A DNA stretch of 28,301 nucleotides from an uncultured Mollicutes bacterium. GTDB taxonomy: Bacteria > Bacillota_I > Bacilli_A > RFN20 > CAG-826. Each line of letters begins with the position of its first letter. Within the stretch, counting starts at the first letter, position 1. The notes under the pieces are model-generated. The model ran no database searches, was not told the DNA's origin, and saw only the letters and a list, made by a program, of their open reading frames with translations. Made by a program: the position numbers and the translations under genes. This document shows, in pieces, positions 16,060-23,263 of the stretch. Location of the stretch: the NCBI GenBank assembly GCA_900545015.1, contig UQXJ01000018.1, forward strand, positions 1 to 28,301, read 5' to 3'.

Positions 16060-16140
16060 GTTGCATTTTTCCAACCATAAATCTGCTAAAAATTGCATTT
16101 TTCCAACCTAAAAACAGCCAAAAATTGCATTTTTCCAACT
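16060..16140 (+). repeat. 32-bp-period tandem repeat with a 15-16 bp core (three units)
   Basis: TTGCATTTTTCCAAC begins at 16061, 16093 and 16125, exactly 32 bases apart. The spacers after units 1 and 2 are similar, both ending in GCTAAAAA or GCCAAAAA. Each core contains a GTTG/CAAC-like or TTG/CAA dyad around a T-run. The 334-base gap 15967-16300 holds no ORF; the repeat block lies 160-240 bases before the AAA/DUF4143 gene, the position of an iterated binding site. Unit number is too low and the conserved core too short for a CRISPR array. Confidence 0.75.
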
Positions 16141-16300
16141 TCTTTAATGAAATTCACAGTTACTTTTATACTAATTGTTAGAACGCTATGATTAAAATAA
16201 CTCTTTATTTAATTTAAATTATTTTAATTTGGTTAACTTATAGAAAGAATGAAAAAGACATTTGTAACATATGAAAAAACTTAAATAAGTAGGTCAATTT

Positions 16301-17596
16301 ATGGAAATTAAGCGTGTTAAATATTTAAATAAATTAATAGAAAGAAAGAATAACGGATTAATTAAAATTATTACTGGTGTTAAAGGATGTGGAAAATCTT
16401 ATTTATTAAACAAAATATATAAGGATTATTTATTGTTAAACGGCATAAAAGAAGATCAAATAATTAGTTTTTCATTCGATGTTTTAGAAAATGTAATGGT
16501 TCTAGATAAATACCTTCCTAAAGAAAAAACACTAAAATACGATTTGAAAGGCAATTATATTGTTAATCCCAAAAAATTTATTCTATACATTAATGATTTA
16601 ACAAAAGAAAACGAAGAATATTATTTATTACTTGATGAAATTCAATTACTTGATAATTTTGTTATGGTATTAAATGGGTTTTTAAAGCATGATAATTTTG
16701 ATGTTTATGTCACTGGAAGTAATTCAAAAATGCTATCTTCAGATATCATTACTGAATTTAGGGGTAGAGGAGATCAAATACATTTATATCCGTTGTCTTT
16801 TAAAGAATTTTTTGAAGCTAAATCTCAATCATTTGATGAAACTTACCTTGAATATCAATATTATGGAGGCATGCCTTATTTATTAAATATTGATAATGAA
16901 GAAAATAAACAAGAATATTTAAAGAACCTATTTTCAGAAATCTATATTAAAGATATTACAGAAAGAAACGGATTAAAAGATATTGATTCTTTTAGCAAAT
17001 TATTAAATATTTTAGCAAGTTCGATTGGCTCATATACAAATCCAACAAAACTAGAAAATACATTTAGAAGCGTTGAAAACATTGATTATGGCCATGTTAC
17101 AATCAAAAAACATATCGAATTTATAAAAGATGCATTTTTATTATCTGAAGCAAATAGATATGACATAAAAGGGAAAAAATACATTGGCTCTAATTCCAAA
17201 TTTTATTTCACTGATATCGGTTTAAGAAATGCTTTAATTAATTTTAGACAAACTGAGCCAACTCATATTATGGAAAATATAATTTATAATGAATTAATTT
17301 TAAGAGGATACTGCGTTGATGTTGGAATTGTTGAAATTAGCGAAAAAAATGAAAATGGAAATTATGTAATAAGGCGCTTAGAAACTGATTTTATTTGTAA
17401 TAAGATAAATGAAAAAATCTATATTCAATCAGCTTACTCAATGGAAACATTTGATAAAGAAATTCAAGAAAAGAGATCTTTAATCAATATTAAAGACAAT
17501 TTTAGAAAGATGATTATTGTAAAAGATACAATTAAGCCATATTTAACTGAAGAAGGAATTGAAGTTTTAAGCTTAAAAGATTGGCTACTAAAATAA
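16301..17596 (+). CDS. AAA ATPase with C-terminal DUF4143 domain, paralogue 1
   Basis: The 431-residue protein has Walker A 'ITGVKGCGKSYLL' (P-loop 26-33), Walker B 'YYLLLDEIQLL' (Asp112, Glu113), sensor 'VYVTGSNSKML', the arginine-containing 'FRGRGDQ' and 'YPLSFKEFFE', then a DUF4143 half with 'ANRYDIKGKKYI' and 'KFYFTDIGLRNAL'. A nuclease-fold core 'ETDFICN...IYIQSAY' closes it. It is clearly paralogous to the gene at 18730. There is only a weak ribosome site before ATG 16301. Function of the family is unknown. An internal IR (TTGCAAAAA 17634-17642, TTTTTGCAA 17682-17690) follows the gene. Confidence 0.88.
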   Translation: MEIKRVKYLNKLIERKNNGLIKIITGVKGCGKSYLLNKIYKDYLLLNGIKEDQIISFSFDVLENVMVLDKYLPKEKTLKYDLKGNYIVNPKKFILYINDLTKENEEYYLLLDEIQLLDNFVMVLNGFLKHDNFDVYVTGSNSKMLSSDIITEFRGRGDQIHLYPLSFKEFFEAKSQSFDETYLEYQYYGGMPYLLNIDNEENKQEYLKNLFSEIYIKDITERNGLKDIDSFSKLLNILASSIGSYTNPTKLENTFRSVENIDYGHVTIKKHIEFIKDAFLLSEANRYDIKGKKYIGSNSKFYFTDIGLRNALINFRQTEPTHIMENIIYNELILRGYCVDVGIVEISEKNENGNYVIRRLETDFICNKINEKIYIQSAYSMETFDKEIQEKRSLINIKDNFRKMIIVKDTIKPYLTEEGIEVLSLKDWLLK

Positions 17597-17674
17597 TAAA
17601 AATCATTAATATATCTACTAAAATTACAAAAACTTGCAAAAAAGGTAGATAGAAATCATGATTTTAAATATCAT

Positions 17675-17703
17675 TTGAATATTTTTGCAATAATTTATAA
17701 AAT
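17675..17703 (+). promoter_or_regulatory. Promoter of the riboswitch-controlled gene
   Basis: TTGAAT (17675-17680) and TAAAAT (17698-17703) are 17 bases apart, immediately before the riboswitch aptamer. The overlap with the possible outer part of stem P1 (17701-17708) leaves the exact 5' end of the RNA uncertain. Confidence 0.5.
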
Positions 17704-17704
17704 A

Positions 17705-17836
17705 CATTCACCATATAGAGAAGATGAGGGACAGGCCCTATGACTCTTCAGCAACCTGCTTGTAGCAAGGTGCTAATTCCTGAACGATGGGATAAATGTA
17801 TTATTTGCTCCTATCGTGAAGATGGGAGTTTTTCTT
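17705..17836 (+). ncRNA. SAM-I (S-box) riboswitch with terminator and antiterminator
   Basis: The aptamer core is clear: GAGGGACAGGCCC (17726-17738), TATGA, CAGCAACC (17749-17756), AAGGTGCTAATTCC (17767-17780). P2 is supported by GAAGA (17720-17724) with TCTTC (17745-17749) around the kink-turn; P3 is CCTGC with GCAAGG; P1 can use CCAT (17711-17714) with ATGG (17787-17790). GATGGGA occurs twice, at 17786-17792 and 17821-17827, and both copies can pair with TCCTATC (17809-17815). The first copy makes the antiterminator, the second the terminator, which is followed by TTTTTTCTTT. With SAM bound, P1 holds the first copy and transcription stops. A further TTATTTGC/GCAAATAA pairing (17801-17808, 17843-17850) reaches the ribosome site. 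Confidence 0.9.
17808..17836 (+). terminator. Riboswitch intrinsic terminator
   Basis: CTCC-T-ATC (17808-17815) pairs with GAT-G-GGAG (17821-17828) over a GTGAA loop, followed by a U-run (17829-17836, one C). It is the off-state of the SAM-I riboswitch. Confidence 0.8.
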
Positions 17837-17859
17837 TATATGGCAAATAAGGAGAAATT

Positions 17860-18519
17860 ATGGAAATATTATTACACATGCCACACACATCACTTAAAGT
17901 ACCTAGATTCTTTTTTAAAGGATTAAAAATATCTAAAGAAGAATTTAGAAAATATAATCTTGAGATGACTGATCTAGGGATAGATGAATTATTTAAAGAT
18001 TATAAATACACAAAAGTAATAGCAAAATATTCTAGATTATTTTTAGATGTAGAAAGATTTAAAGATGATGAATTAGAAGTTATGTCTAAATTTGGAGAGG
18101 GAGTAGTTTATACTCATACTTATGATGGAAAATTATTCCATGAACATGATTTAAAATACAAAAAGAAAGTACTTAAATTTTACGATAGATATCATAAAAA
18201 GTTAGATCGAGTAACTAAAAGATTACTTAAAAAAGATGATGAATTATTAATTATTGATTGCCACTCATTCTCTGATAAAATGGCATCTCATTTCTTTAAG
18301 CCACCTTTTCCTGATGTTTGTATAGGTGTAGAAGAAGGATATTATGATAAAGAAATCCTAGATTCTTTAATAAAAGAAATAACAAAATTAGGTTATTCGT
18401 ATGAGATTAATTATCCTTATAAAGGAAGTCTTGTTCCAAATATTATTTATAACAAGAAAACAAAATATAAAAAAGTTGTCTCTATAATGCTAGAAATCAA
18501 TAAAAGAATCTATTTATAA
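17860..18519 (+). CDS. N-formylglutamate amidohydrolase-family protein under SAM riboswitch control
   Basis: The 219-residue protein shows the family landmarks: 'LLHMPHTSLKVP' near the start, 'YSRLFLDVERF' (the R..D.ER motif), 'YDRYHKKLDRV', metal-binding 'IIDCHSFSDK', and the ending 'VVSIMLEINKRIYL'. These enzymes are zinc amidohydrolases that remove formyl or related acyl groups from amino acids; N-formylglutamate is the classical substrate. AAGGAG (17849-17854) precedes ATG 17860. No histidine-degradation genes are nearby. The S-box leader means expression rises when SAM is low, so a methionine-linked substrate such as N-formylmethionine is more likely than N-formylglutamate; that substrate is inference. 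The gene is monocistronic and flanked by two AAA/DUF4143 paralogues. Confidence 0.8.
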   Translation: MEILLHMPHTSLKVPRFFFKGLKISKEEFRKYNLEMTDLGIDELFKDYKYTKVIAKYSRLFLDVERFKDDELEVMSKFGEGVVYTHTYDGKLFHEHDLKYKKKVLKFYDRYHKKLDRVTKRLLKKDDELLIIDCHSFSDKMASHFFKPPFPDVCIGVEEGYYDKEILDSLIKEITKLGYSYEINYPYKGSLVPNIIYNKKTKYKKVVSIMLEINKRIYL

Positions 18520-18668
18520 CTGAAAAATAGTGAAATTTATAATCCATTAATTTGGACTCAAAAAATCGTATATTATTAGAAAATATGGCAGTTTTGCAAA
18601 GTTTTTGATTCGTAAATAGATGCAAAATAGTGAAAAAATTATCCTGTTTATTTTGCCTAAATATATTT

Positions 18669-18710
18669 CTATCCTAAAAAGTTTTCAAAATAAAAAGTTT
18701 TTCGGATAGA
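18669..18710. repeat. CTATCC/GGATAG inverted repeat before AAA paralogue 2
   Basis: CTATCC and GGATAG enclose two direct AAAAAGTTTT units in the 210-base gap between the riboswitch gene and the ATPase at 18730. The dyad ends about 20 bases before the start codon and could be an operator or a leader hairpin. GTGAAA and TGCAAAA motifs are also repeated in this gap. Confidence 0.4.
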
Positions 18711-18729
18711 ATATGGATGGAAGAAAAAT

Positions 18730-19941
18730 ATGATTAAAAGAAATTATTATTTAAATAGATTAATCGATTATAAAGATAAGGACATTATAAAAATAATCAC
18801 AGGTGTAAAAAACTCAGGGAAGTCCTATTTGCTTTTTAATATTTATTATGATTATTTATTATCCGTTGGGATTAAAGAAGAAAACATAATCCGCATAAAT
18901 CATGAATCAATTCGCTATAAAAATTTAAGGGAGCCTGAAAAGCTATTTCAATATCTTGATAATTTAATAAAGAAAGATGAAAGATATTATATTTTCATTG
19001 ATGAAATCCAACTTTTAGATCAATTTGAAGATGTTGTTAACGGAATTAAAATTGATTTTGATTGTGATTTGTATATAACGGGTTCAAATTCTAAATTATT
19101 ATCAAGTGAAATAAATACTAAACTCAGAGGAAGAGGAATAGAAATTAGAGTTTTCCCTTTATCTTTTAAAGAATTTTATGATGGGACAAGTGACAAGAAT
19201 GTTGCTTTTAATGAATATATTAAATATGGTGGTCTTCCTTATATTAATTCATTAGACAAAGAATATGAAAAAACGGAATATCTTAAGATGCTAAATGATA
19301 CTGTCGCAACTAAAGACATAATTGAAAGAAACAAAATAAGAAACGAAGGAGTCTTTAATGCTTTACTAGATTTACTTTGCTCTTCAATTGGAAGCTATGT
19401 TTCACCTAATAAAATCGCTAATACTTTAAATAGTAATGGTTTTAAGACTGTTAATTCTGAAACCATCAATAATTATTTAAAGTATCTTACGGACGCTTTC
19501 TTATTTTATAAAGCTCAAAGATATGATATTAAAGGGAAAGAATATTTAAAAACACAAAATAAATATTATGTGTGCGATTTAGGATTAAGAAACGAGAGAC
19601 TTGGTTATAGACAAATTGAAATGTCACATGTTATTGAAAACATCGTGTATTTAGAACTTCTTAGAAGAAATTATGAAGTTGATATTGGAAAAAATAGAGA
19701 ATCGGAAATAGATTTTGTTGCTAGAACAGGCGATGATTTATATTACATTCAAGTTTCATTAACTATAGAAGATAGTGCTACTAAAGAAAGAGAGCTTAAA
19801 GCATTTAAAGGACTTGATGACGGATATAAAAAGATTGTAATTACAATGGATAACAATCCACTTTGTCGATTAGAAAACGGATATAAGATGTTAAATATAT
19901 TCAATTTTCTTTTAAAAGAAGATTCGTTGAAGAACGCTTAA
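18730..19941 (+). CDS. AAA ATPase with C-terminal DUF4143 domain, paralogue 2
   Basis: The 403-residue protein has Walker A 'ITGVKNSGKSYLL' (25-32), Walker B 'YYIFIDEIQLL' (Asp91, Glu92), 'LYITGSNSKLLSSEI', 'LRGRGIEIRVFPLSFKEF', the DUF4143 helices 'RYDIKGKEYLKTQNKYYVCDLGLRN' in part, and a nuclease-like core 'SEIDFVAR...YYIQVSL' in which Gln takes the place of the usual Lys-proximal acid. It shares order and many residues with the gene at 16301, so the two arose by duplication or were gathered in one island. Ribosome site is weak (GGATGGA). No partner gene is co-transcribed. Confidence 0.88.
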   Translation: MIKRNYYLNRLIDYKDKDIIKIITGVKNSGKSYLLFNIYYDYLLSVGIKEENIIRINHESIRYKNLREPEKLFQYLDNLIKKDERYYIFIDEIQLLDQFEDVVNGIKIDFDCDLYITGSNSKLLSSEINTKLRGRGIEIRVFPLSFKEFYDGTSDKNVAFNEYIKYGGLPYINSLDKEYEKTEYLKMLNDTVATKDIIERNKIRNEGVFNALLDLLCSSIGSYVSPNKIANTLNSNGFKTVNSETINNYLKYLTDAFLFYKAQRYDIKGKEYLKTQNKYYVCDLGLRNERLGYRQIEMSHVIENIVYLELLRRNYEVDIGKNRESEIDFVARTGDDLYYIQVSLTIEDSATKERELKAFKGLDDGYKKIVITMDNNPLCRLENGYKMLNIFNFLLKEDSLKNA

Positions 19942-20047
19942 CATTTTAATATAAAATAACGTTCAAAAAAGACTTGAGTGAAAAGTAATAATCAATGTCG
20001 ATATTTAAACTTTATTATTGAAATTTTAGATATTTAAAAAAGGTGAA

Positions 20048-20318
20048 CGATTGTCATATCTTAAAAACTTAAATATAGATTTGAATAGCAGTGAAGATGA
20101 AAGGCAAATTAAAAATTTTAATAGAGATAAAGAATTTCTTATTTGTTGCAAGTATCAAAAGAACAGAGCTATCTTTTGTTTTAATAACTTTAATTGATTT
20201 AGCGTATGAAAACGAATTAGATCCAAGAGATTATTTAGAATTTCTTTTAGAGGATGTAAAAGGCAAAGGTTTCGCGGCTCTTTTGTCTCGGCCGAACTTT
20301 TGCAAAAAACAAAACTAA
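20048..20318 (+). mobile_element. IS66-family transposase, C-terminal remnant with frameshift
   Basis: One frame (about 20051-20190) reads 'RLSYLKNLNIDLNSSEDERQIKNF', like the IS66 TnpC segment 'YLdnGrLeIdNNaaERaIrPf', followed by 'RDKEFLIC' for 'GRKNWLFs'. A second frame (to TAA 20316-20318) reads 'LITLIDLAYENELDPRDYLEFLLEDV', matching the ending 'iysLieTAkanGLdPyaYLrylle'. The key DDE residues lie upstream and are absent. It is an old, immobile fragment; the 75-residue ORF opening at 20091 is its second half, not a gene. The preceding bases 19942-20047 show nothing recognisable. Confidence 0.65.
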
Positions 20319-20323
20319 ATTAA

Positions 20324-20377
20324 GGGGGGTGAAATTTCACACCGAGGGTGTGAAGTAACACCCCCTATCATTTTTTT
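20324..20377 (+). terminator. Strong GC-rich intrinsic terminator
   Basis: GGGGGTG (20325-20331) pairs with CACCCCC (20359-20365), and TTCACACC (20336-20343) with GGTGTGAA (20347-20354), around a GAG loop, followed by a T-run 20371-20377. It sits right after the IS66 remnant and before the next promoter, insulating the TIR operon from upstream transcription. Confidence 0.85.
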
Positions 20378-20403
20378 CTAGTTCGCCGCACAATAAGCTT
20401 GGA

Positions 20404-20435
20404 TTGACAAAATTGTTCGGGGGGGGGGGTAAAAT
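20404..20435 (+). promoter_or_regulatory. Promoter with an 11-G homopolymer in the spacer, candidate phase-variable switch
   Basis: A perfect -35, TTGACA (20404-20409), is followed by a 20-base spacer and TAAAAT (20430-20435). The spacer ends in 11 consecutive G (20419-20429), by far the longest G-run in this AT-rich window. Loss of two or three G would give the optimal 18- or 17-base spacing. Slippage in poly-G between -35 and -10 is a known on/off mechanism, for example porA in Neisseria. AGGGGGA (20450-20456) then serves ATG 20460. Confidence 0.65.
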
Positions 20436-20459
20436 ATTTACTAAGTGTAGGGGGACAAT

Positions 20460-20684
20460 ATGAATATTTTTATATATAATGGCAGGCTATTGCAAGGGAT
20501 AAGTGATCAGTGTTTTTGGCTTTGTCCAGCACTTTATGCTTTAGTGGGCGCTATTTCTATAACTTTAGTAATTTTCACTGGAATCTTACTTTTTTCTAAA
20601 AGATATAATCCAATATTACAAAAACAAAAAGAAGATTCAGAAAAAGAACAACAAGAAAATATACAAGATGTGAAACAAGAATAA
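20460..20684 (+). CDS. Small single-span membrane protein, first gene of the TIR operon
   Basis: The 74-residue protein has a short N-terminus with two Cys (in 'DQCFWLCPALYALVG'), one hydrophobic span at about 23-46 and a highly charged cytoplasmic tail rich in Gln, Glu and Lys. No family is recognised. It has a good AGGGGGA ribosome site and lies 11 bases before the next gene. By size and position it could be an accessory subunit of the larger membrane protein that follows. Confidence 0.7.
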   Translation: MNIFIYNGRLLQGISDQCFWLCPALYALVGAISITLVIFTGILLFSKRYNPILQKQKEDSEKEQQENIQDVKQE

Positions 20685-20695
20685 GGCTTCTTAAT

Positions 20696-21946
20696 ATGAA
20701 TTTTTTAGATTTTGCGGTAATTATTCTTGGGGTTCTCTTTTTGTGTACTTTAGCTATGCGTGCCAGTGTGTATTTTAAAGAATACGCTAATAAAGAGACA
20801 TATGAAAAACTAAAAGAAGTTTTTTTAAACTCACTTTTTACCATCGCAATTTCATTTTTAATTATTCTTTCCTTCATTTATTTGGTTTACAAAAGCAGTG
20901 TTTGTCCATGTATTTTGTTTCTATTGACATTTTTTTATGTCGTAAGCACGTTTATTGTTAAGATCATTACTACGTATTTTATTACTAATAGTCCTCGAAT
21001 TAAGGCTTTAAAAAATGATATTGATTTCGATAAAAGAAGTAGAGAGATAAAAGTATTTTGGCTATTTCAACTGGATTGTATCTTATTTTCGCCAGATTAT
21101 TGTTTTACATATGTTTGCAAAAATTTTCTTTTTGGCTTTAAAAAAGAAGGCAGAATAAGATCAGAATTAGTTAAGTCATTTAACATTGAAAATATATTCG
21201 TGTCCGTATTTTTTGGAATTATTTTGATACTACTTTTCTATTTTGCTCCAAATACCTTATTTTTAGAATGTTTTCTTTTCTTAACGGGAGTTCGCTTTAT
21301 TTCACGTTCCATGGAAATTATAATTTCTTTCATTAAGGACATTATCGACAAGAAAAAGTTGTCCAACCTAAATATGTTTGAACGCGTTAGATTGGCATTT
21401 TATTCTATTTTTGAAGTATTTATATTATCTTTTTGCATTTTTTATTGTCAAACAGGTGGCGACTTTCTTGTTGCTCTACTAAATTCTTTATCTTTGATTA
21501 ATGGCTCTTGGAATTCTGGAGAGAAAATTAGTGGTTTTGATGTGATTAAGGTATTTGAAAGTCTAACCTGCTTTTCTTTGATAGGCTTGGTAATAAGCTC
21601 CTATATAAGCGGAAAGAAGACAATTTATGCGAAAGCAATTGAAGATTCACCGCAACTTTATGTAATGGACGAAAGTGGTATAAGAAATATAATTCCTTTC
21701 ACTGAAAGCAATGAGAATGGACATTGGAAACTGACTTTAGCTAACGAAATAGGTTGCTCATATGTTATTAATGATAGAGGAAAATATTGCCATCTTTTTT
21801 CAAAGGATTATGAAAACATGCCTTTTGTTGAAAGAGCAAATATACAAGAAAACTTTATTTTAAAAGGAGAAATATTCGATATTGATTTCAATGAAAATAC
21901 AAAAGAAATAAGGATTTACGAGAGGGGAAAACATGGCAATAATTGA
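20696..21946 (+). CDS. Multi-pass membrane protein with pore-channel-like last segment and soluble tail
   Basis: The 416-residue protein has hydrophobic segments at about 5-21, 44-65, 70-95, 167-188, 190-212, 232-252 and 285-305, then a soluble domain (306-416) with mixed charge and beta character. The stretch 256-305 (a short re-entrant-like 'LLNSLSLINGSWNSG' followed by 'VFESLTCFSLIGLVISSYI') is laid out like the pore loop and inner helix of two-TM ion channels, but the TVGYG filter is absent. No family is assigned. Its gene overlaps the SPFH gene by 14 bases, so the two products probably work together. A membrane effector gated through its tail is an inference. Confidence 0.7.
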   Translation: MNFLDFAVIILGVLFLCTLAMRASVYFKEYANKETYEKLKEVFLNSLFTIAISFLIILSFIYLVYKSSVCPCILFLLTFFYVVSTFIVKIITTYFITNSPRIKALKNDIDFDKRSREIKVFWLFQLDCILFSPDYCFTYVCKNFLFGFKKEGRIRSELVKSFNIENIFVSVFFGIILILLFYFAPNTLFLECFLFLTGVRFISRSMEIIISFIKDIIDKKKLSNLNMFERVRLAFYSIFEVFILSFCIFYCQTGGDFLVALLNSLSLINGSWNSGEKISGFDVIKVFESLTCFSLIGLVISSYISGKKTIYAKAIEDSPQLYVMDESGIRNIIPFTESNENGHWKLTLANEIGCSYVINDRGKYCHLFSKDYENMPFVERANIQENFILKGEIFDIDFNENTKEIRIYERGKHGNN

Positions 21947-23261
21947 TGTAATTAAGTATGAAGGTGGAAATGATACTTTTGTGTATAAACATCCTGATGA
22001 AGATTTTAATTCAGGTACACAACTTATCGTTCACGAATCGCAAGAAGCCGTCTTTTTTAGGGATGGAAAAGCCTTAGACAGGTTTGGCGCTGGAAAATAT
22101 ACGTTAGACACCGAATCTCTACCTTTAATGAAAACATTTTTCAAGATGGTTTCTAATGGTCCATCTCAATTTCATGCTGAAGTATATTTCGTAAATCTTT
22201 CGACCATTATGGCCGTAAAGTGGGGAACAGATACTAAAATTAGAATGTATGATCCGGCATCAGGATTGCATTTAGAAATTGGTGCATTTGGTGAATTTAA
22301 TATAAGAATTGCAGACTCAGGGAAGGTTTTACTCAAACTTGTTGGAACCGAACTCGGTTTAACTAAAGAAGATATATTAGGAAGTAGTGGATATTCTACA
22401 GCATCTGTTTCTGGCAAATTTAGAGCTTTAGTTATGACTAAAGTAAAATCATTTTTGCCAAAAGCAATACGTGAAAACAATATCGATATTCTTGAAGTTG
22501 ATGAATATTTAGATGAAATTAGTGAATTTATAAGAAAAGAATTAAATAAAACATTTGAAAGTTATGGATTAATTATTCCAGAATTTTTCATAACCACAAT
22601 TACAACTCCTGATGATGATCCAAATTTCAGAAGAATGAAACAACAACATGCTGAAAGATATTTGAAGGTTCAAGAAGAGAGAATTAAGCAAGCTGAAGCA
22701 GAAGCAAAACGCGGAAGAGTTGTTTTGGAAGCTCAAACTGATGCAGAAGTAAAAATAATTGGAGTTAAAGCTGAAGAAGAAGCAATTAGAAGAATGGCTT
22801 ATGCTGAGGCAGAAAAAGAAAGAGCGCAAGGATTAGCTTACGCAGATGCAATACGCGCTATGGGTGGTAATTATCAAATGGAAACTTCACGTATTATAGG
22901 AAAAGCAGCTGCAGAAAATGAAAGCAGTGGAAGTGTTGGCTCAATTAGCTCTGCAATGAGCGGGGTTGTTCAAGCTGGTGTTGGAATCGGAGCTGCTGTT
23001 GCTGTGGGAAAAGCAACTGCAGGAGCTGTTAAAGATGTTATGAGCGATATTTCATCACCAATTAGTGCAATGAATCAACCAACAAATGTTACACCTACTA
23101 CCAACAGTTGGACCTGCCCAAATTGTGGAACGGTAAATGATGGTAAGTTTTGCCAAGAATGTGACTTTAGAAAACCTGAAGATAAAAACTGGACTTGCCC
23201 TGAATGTGGAACATTAAATGAAGGCAAATTCTGTAAGAATTGTGGACATAAAAGGAGCTAG
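21933..23261 (+). CDS. SPFH/Band-7 protein with C-terminal double zinc ribbon (YdjI-like)
   Basis: The 442-residue protein has an SPFH domain (about 25-215; 'LIVHESQEAVFFRDGKALD', 'FGAGKYTLDTESLPLM'), an Ala/Glu-rich coiled coil (about 228-290), a Gly/Ala/Ser-rich hinge (325-365) and two zinc ribbons at 392-442 ('WTCPNCGTVNDGKFCQEC' and 'WTCPECGTLNEGKFCKNC'). It belongs to the 'virion core protein'/YdjI group, which builds membrane-associated scaffolds. In Bacillus, YdjI works with zinc-ribbon membrane proteins and PspA; no PspA gene is seen here, and the partners seem to be the operon's membrane and TIR proteins. AGGGGAAA precedes ATG 21933. Confidence 0.9.
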   Translation: MAIIDVIKYEGGNDTFVYKHPDEDFNSGTQLIVHESQEAVFFRDGKALDRFGAGKYTLDTESLPLMKTFFKMVSNGPSQFHAEVYFVNLSTIMAVKWGTDTKIRMYDPASGLHLEIGAFGEFNIRIADSGKVLLKLVGTELGLTKEDILGSSGYSTASVSGKFRALVMTKVKSFLPKAIRENNIDILEVDEYLDEISEFIRKELNKTFESYGLIIPEFFITTITTPDDDPNFRRMKQQHAERYLKVQEERIKQAEAEAKRGRVVLEAQTDAEVKIIGVKAEEEAIRRMAYAEAEKERAQGLAYADAIRAMGGNYQMETSRIIGKAAAENESSGSVGSISSAMSGVVQAGVGIGAAVAVGKATAGAVKDVMSDISSPISAMNQPTNVTPTTNSWTCPNCGTVNDGKFCQECDFRKPEDKNWTCPECGTLNEGKFCKNCGHKRS

Positions 23262-23263
23262 TT

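Noticed and set aside
16060..16140. Possible CRISPR array (regular repeats)
   Set aside because: Only three units, a 15-16 base core and 32-base period with similar spacers; no leader and no cas genes in the window.
20091..20318. Independent 75-residue gene
   Set aside because: Its sequence matches the C-terminal end of IS66 transposase, with the preceding part in another frame.
22172..22829. Minus-strand ORFs inside the SPFH gene
   Set aside because: They are shadows of a well-supported gene; they lack ribosome sites and have low-complexity Ser/Phe-rich translations.
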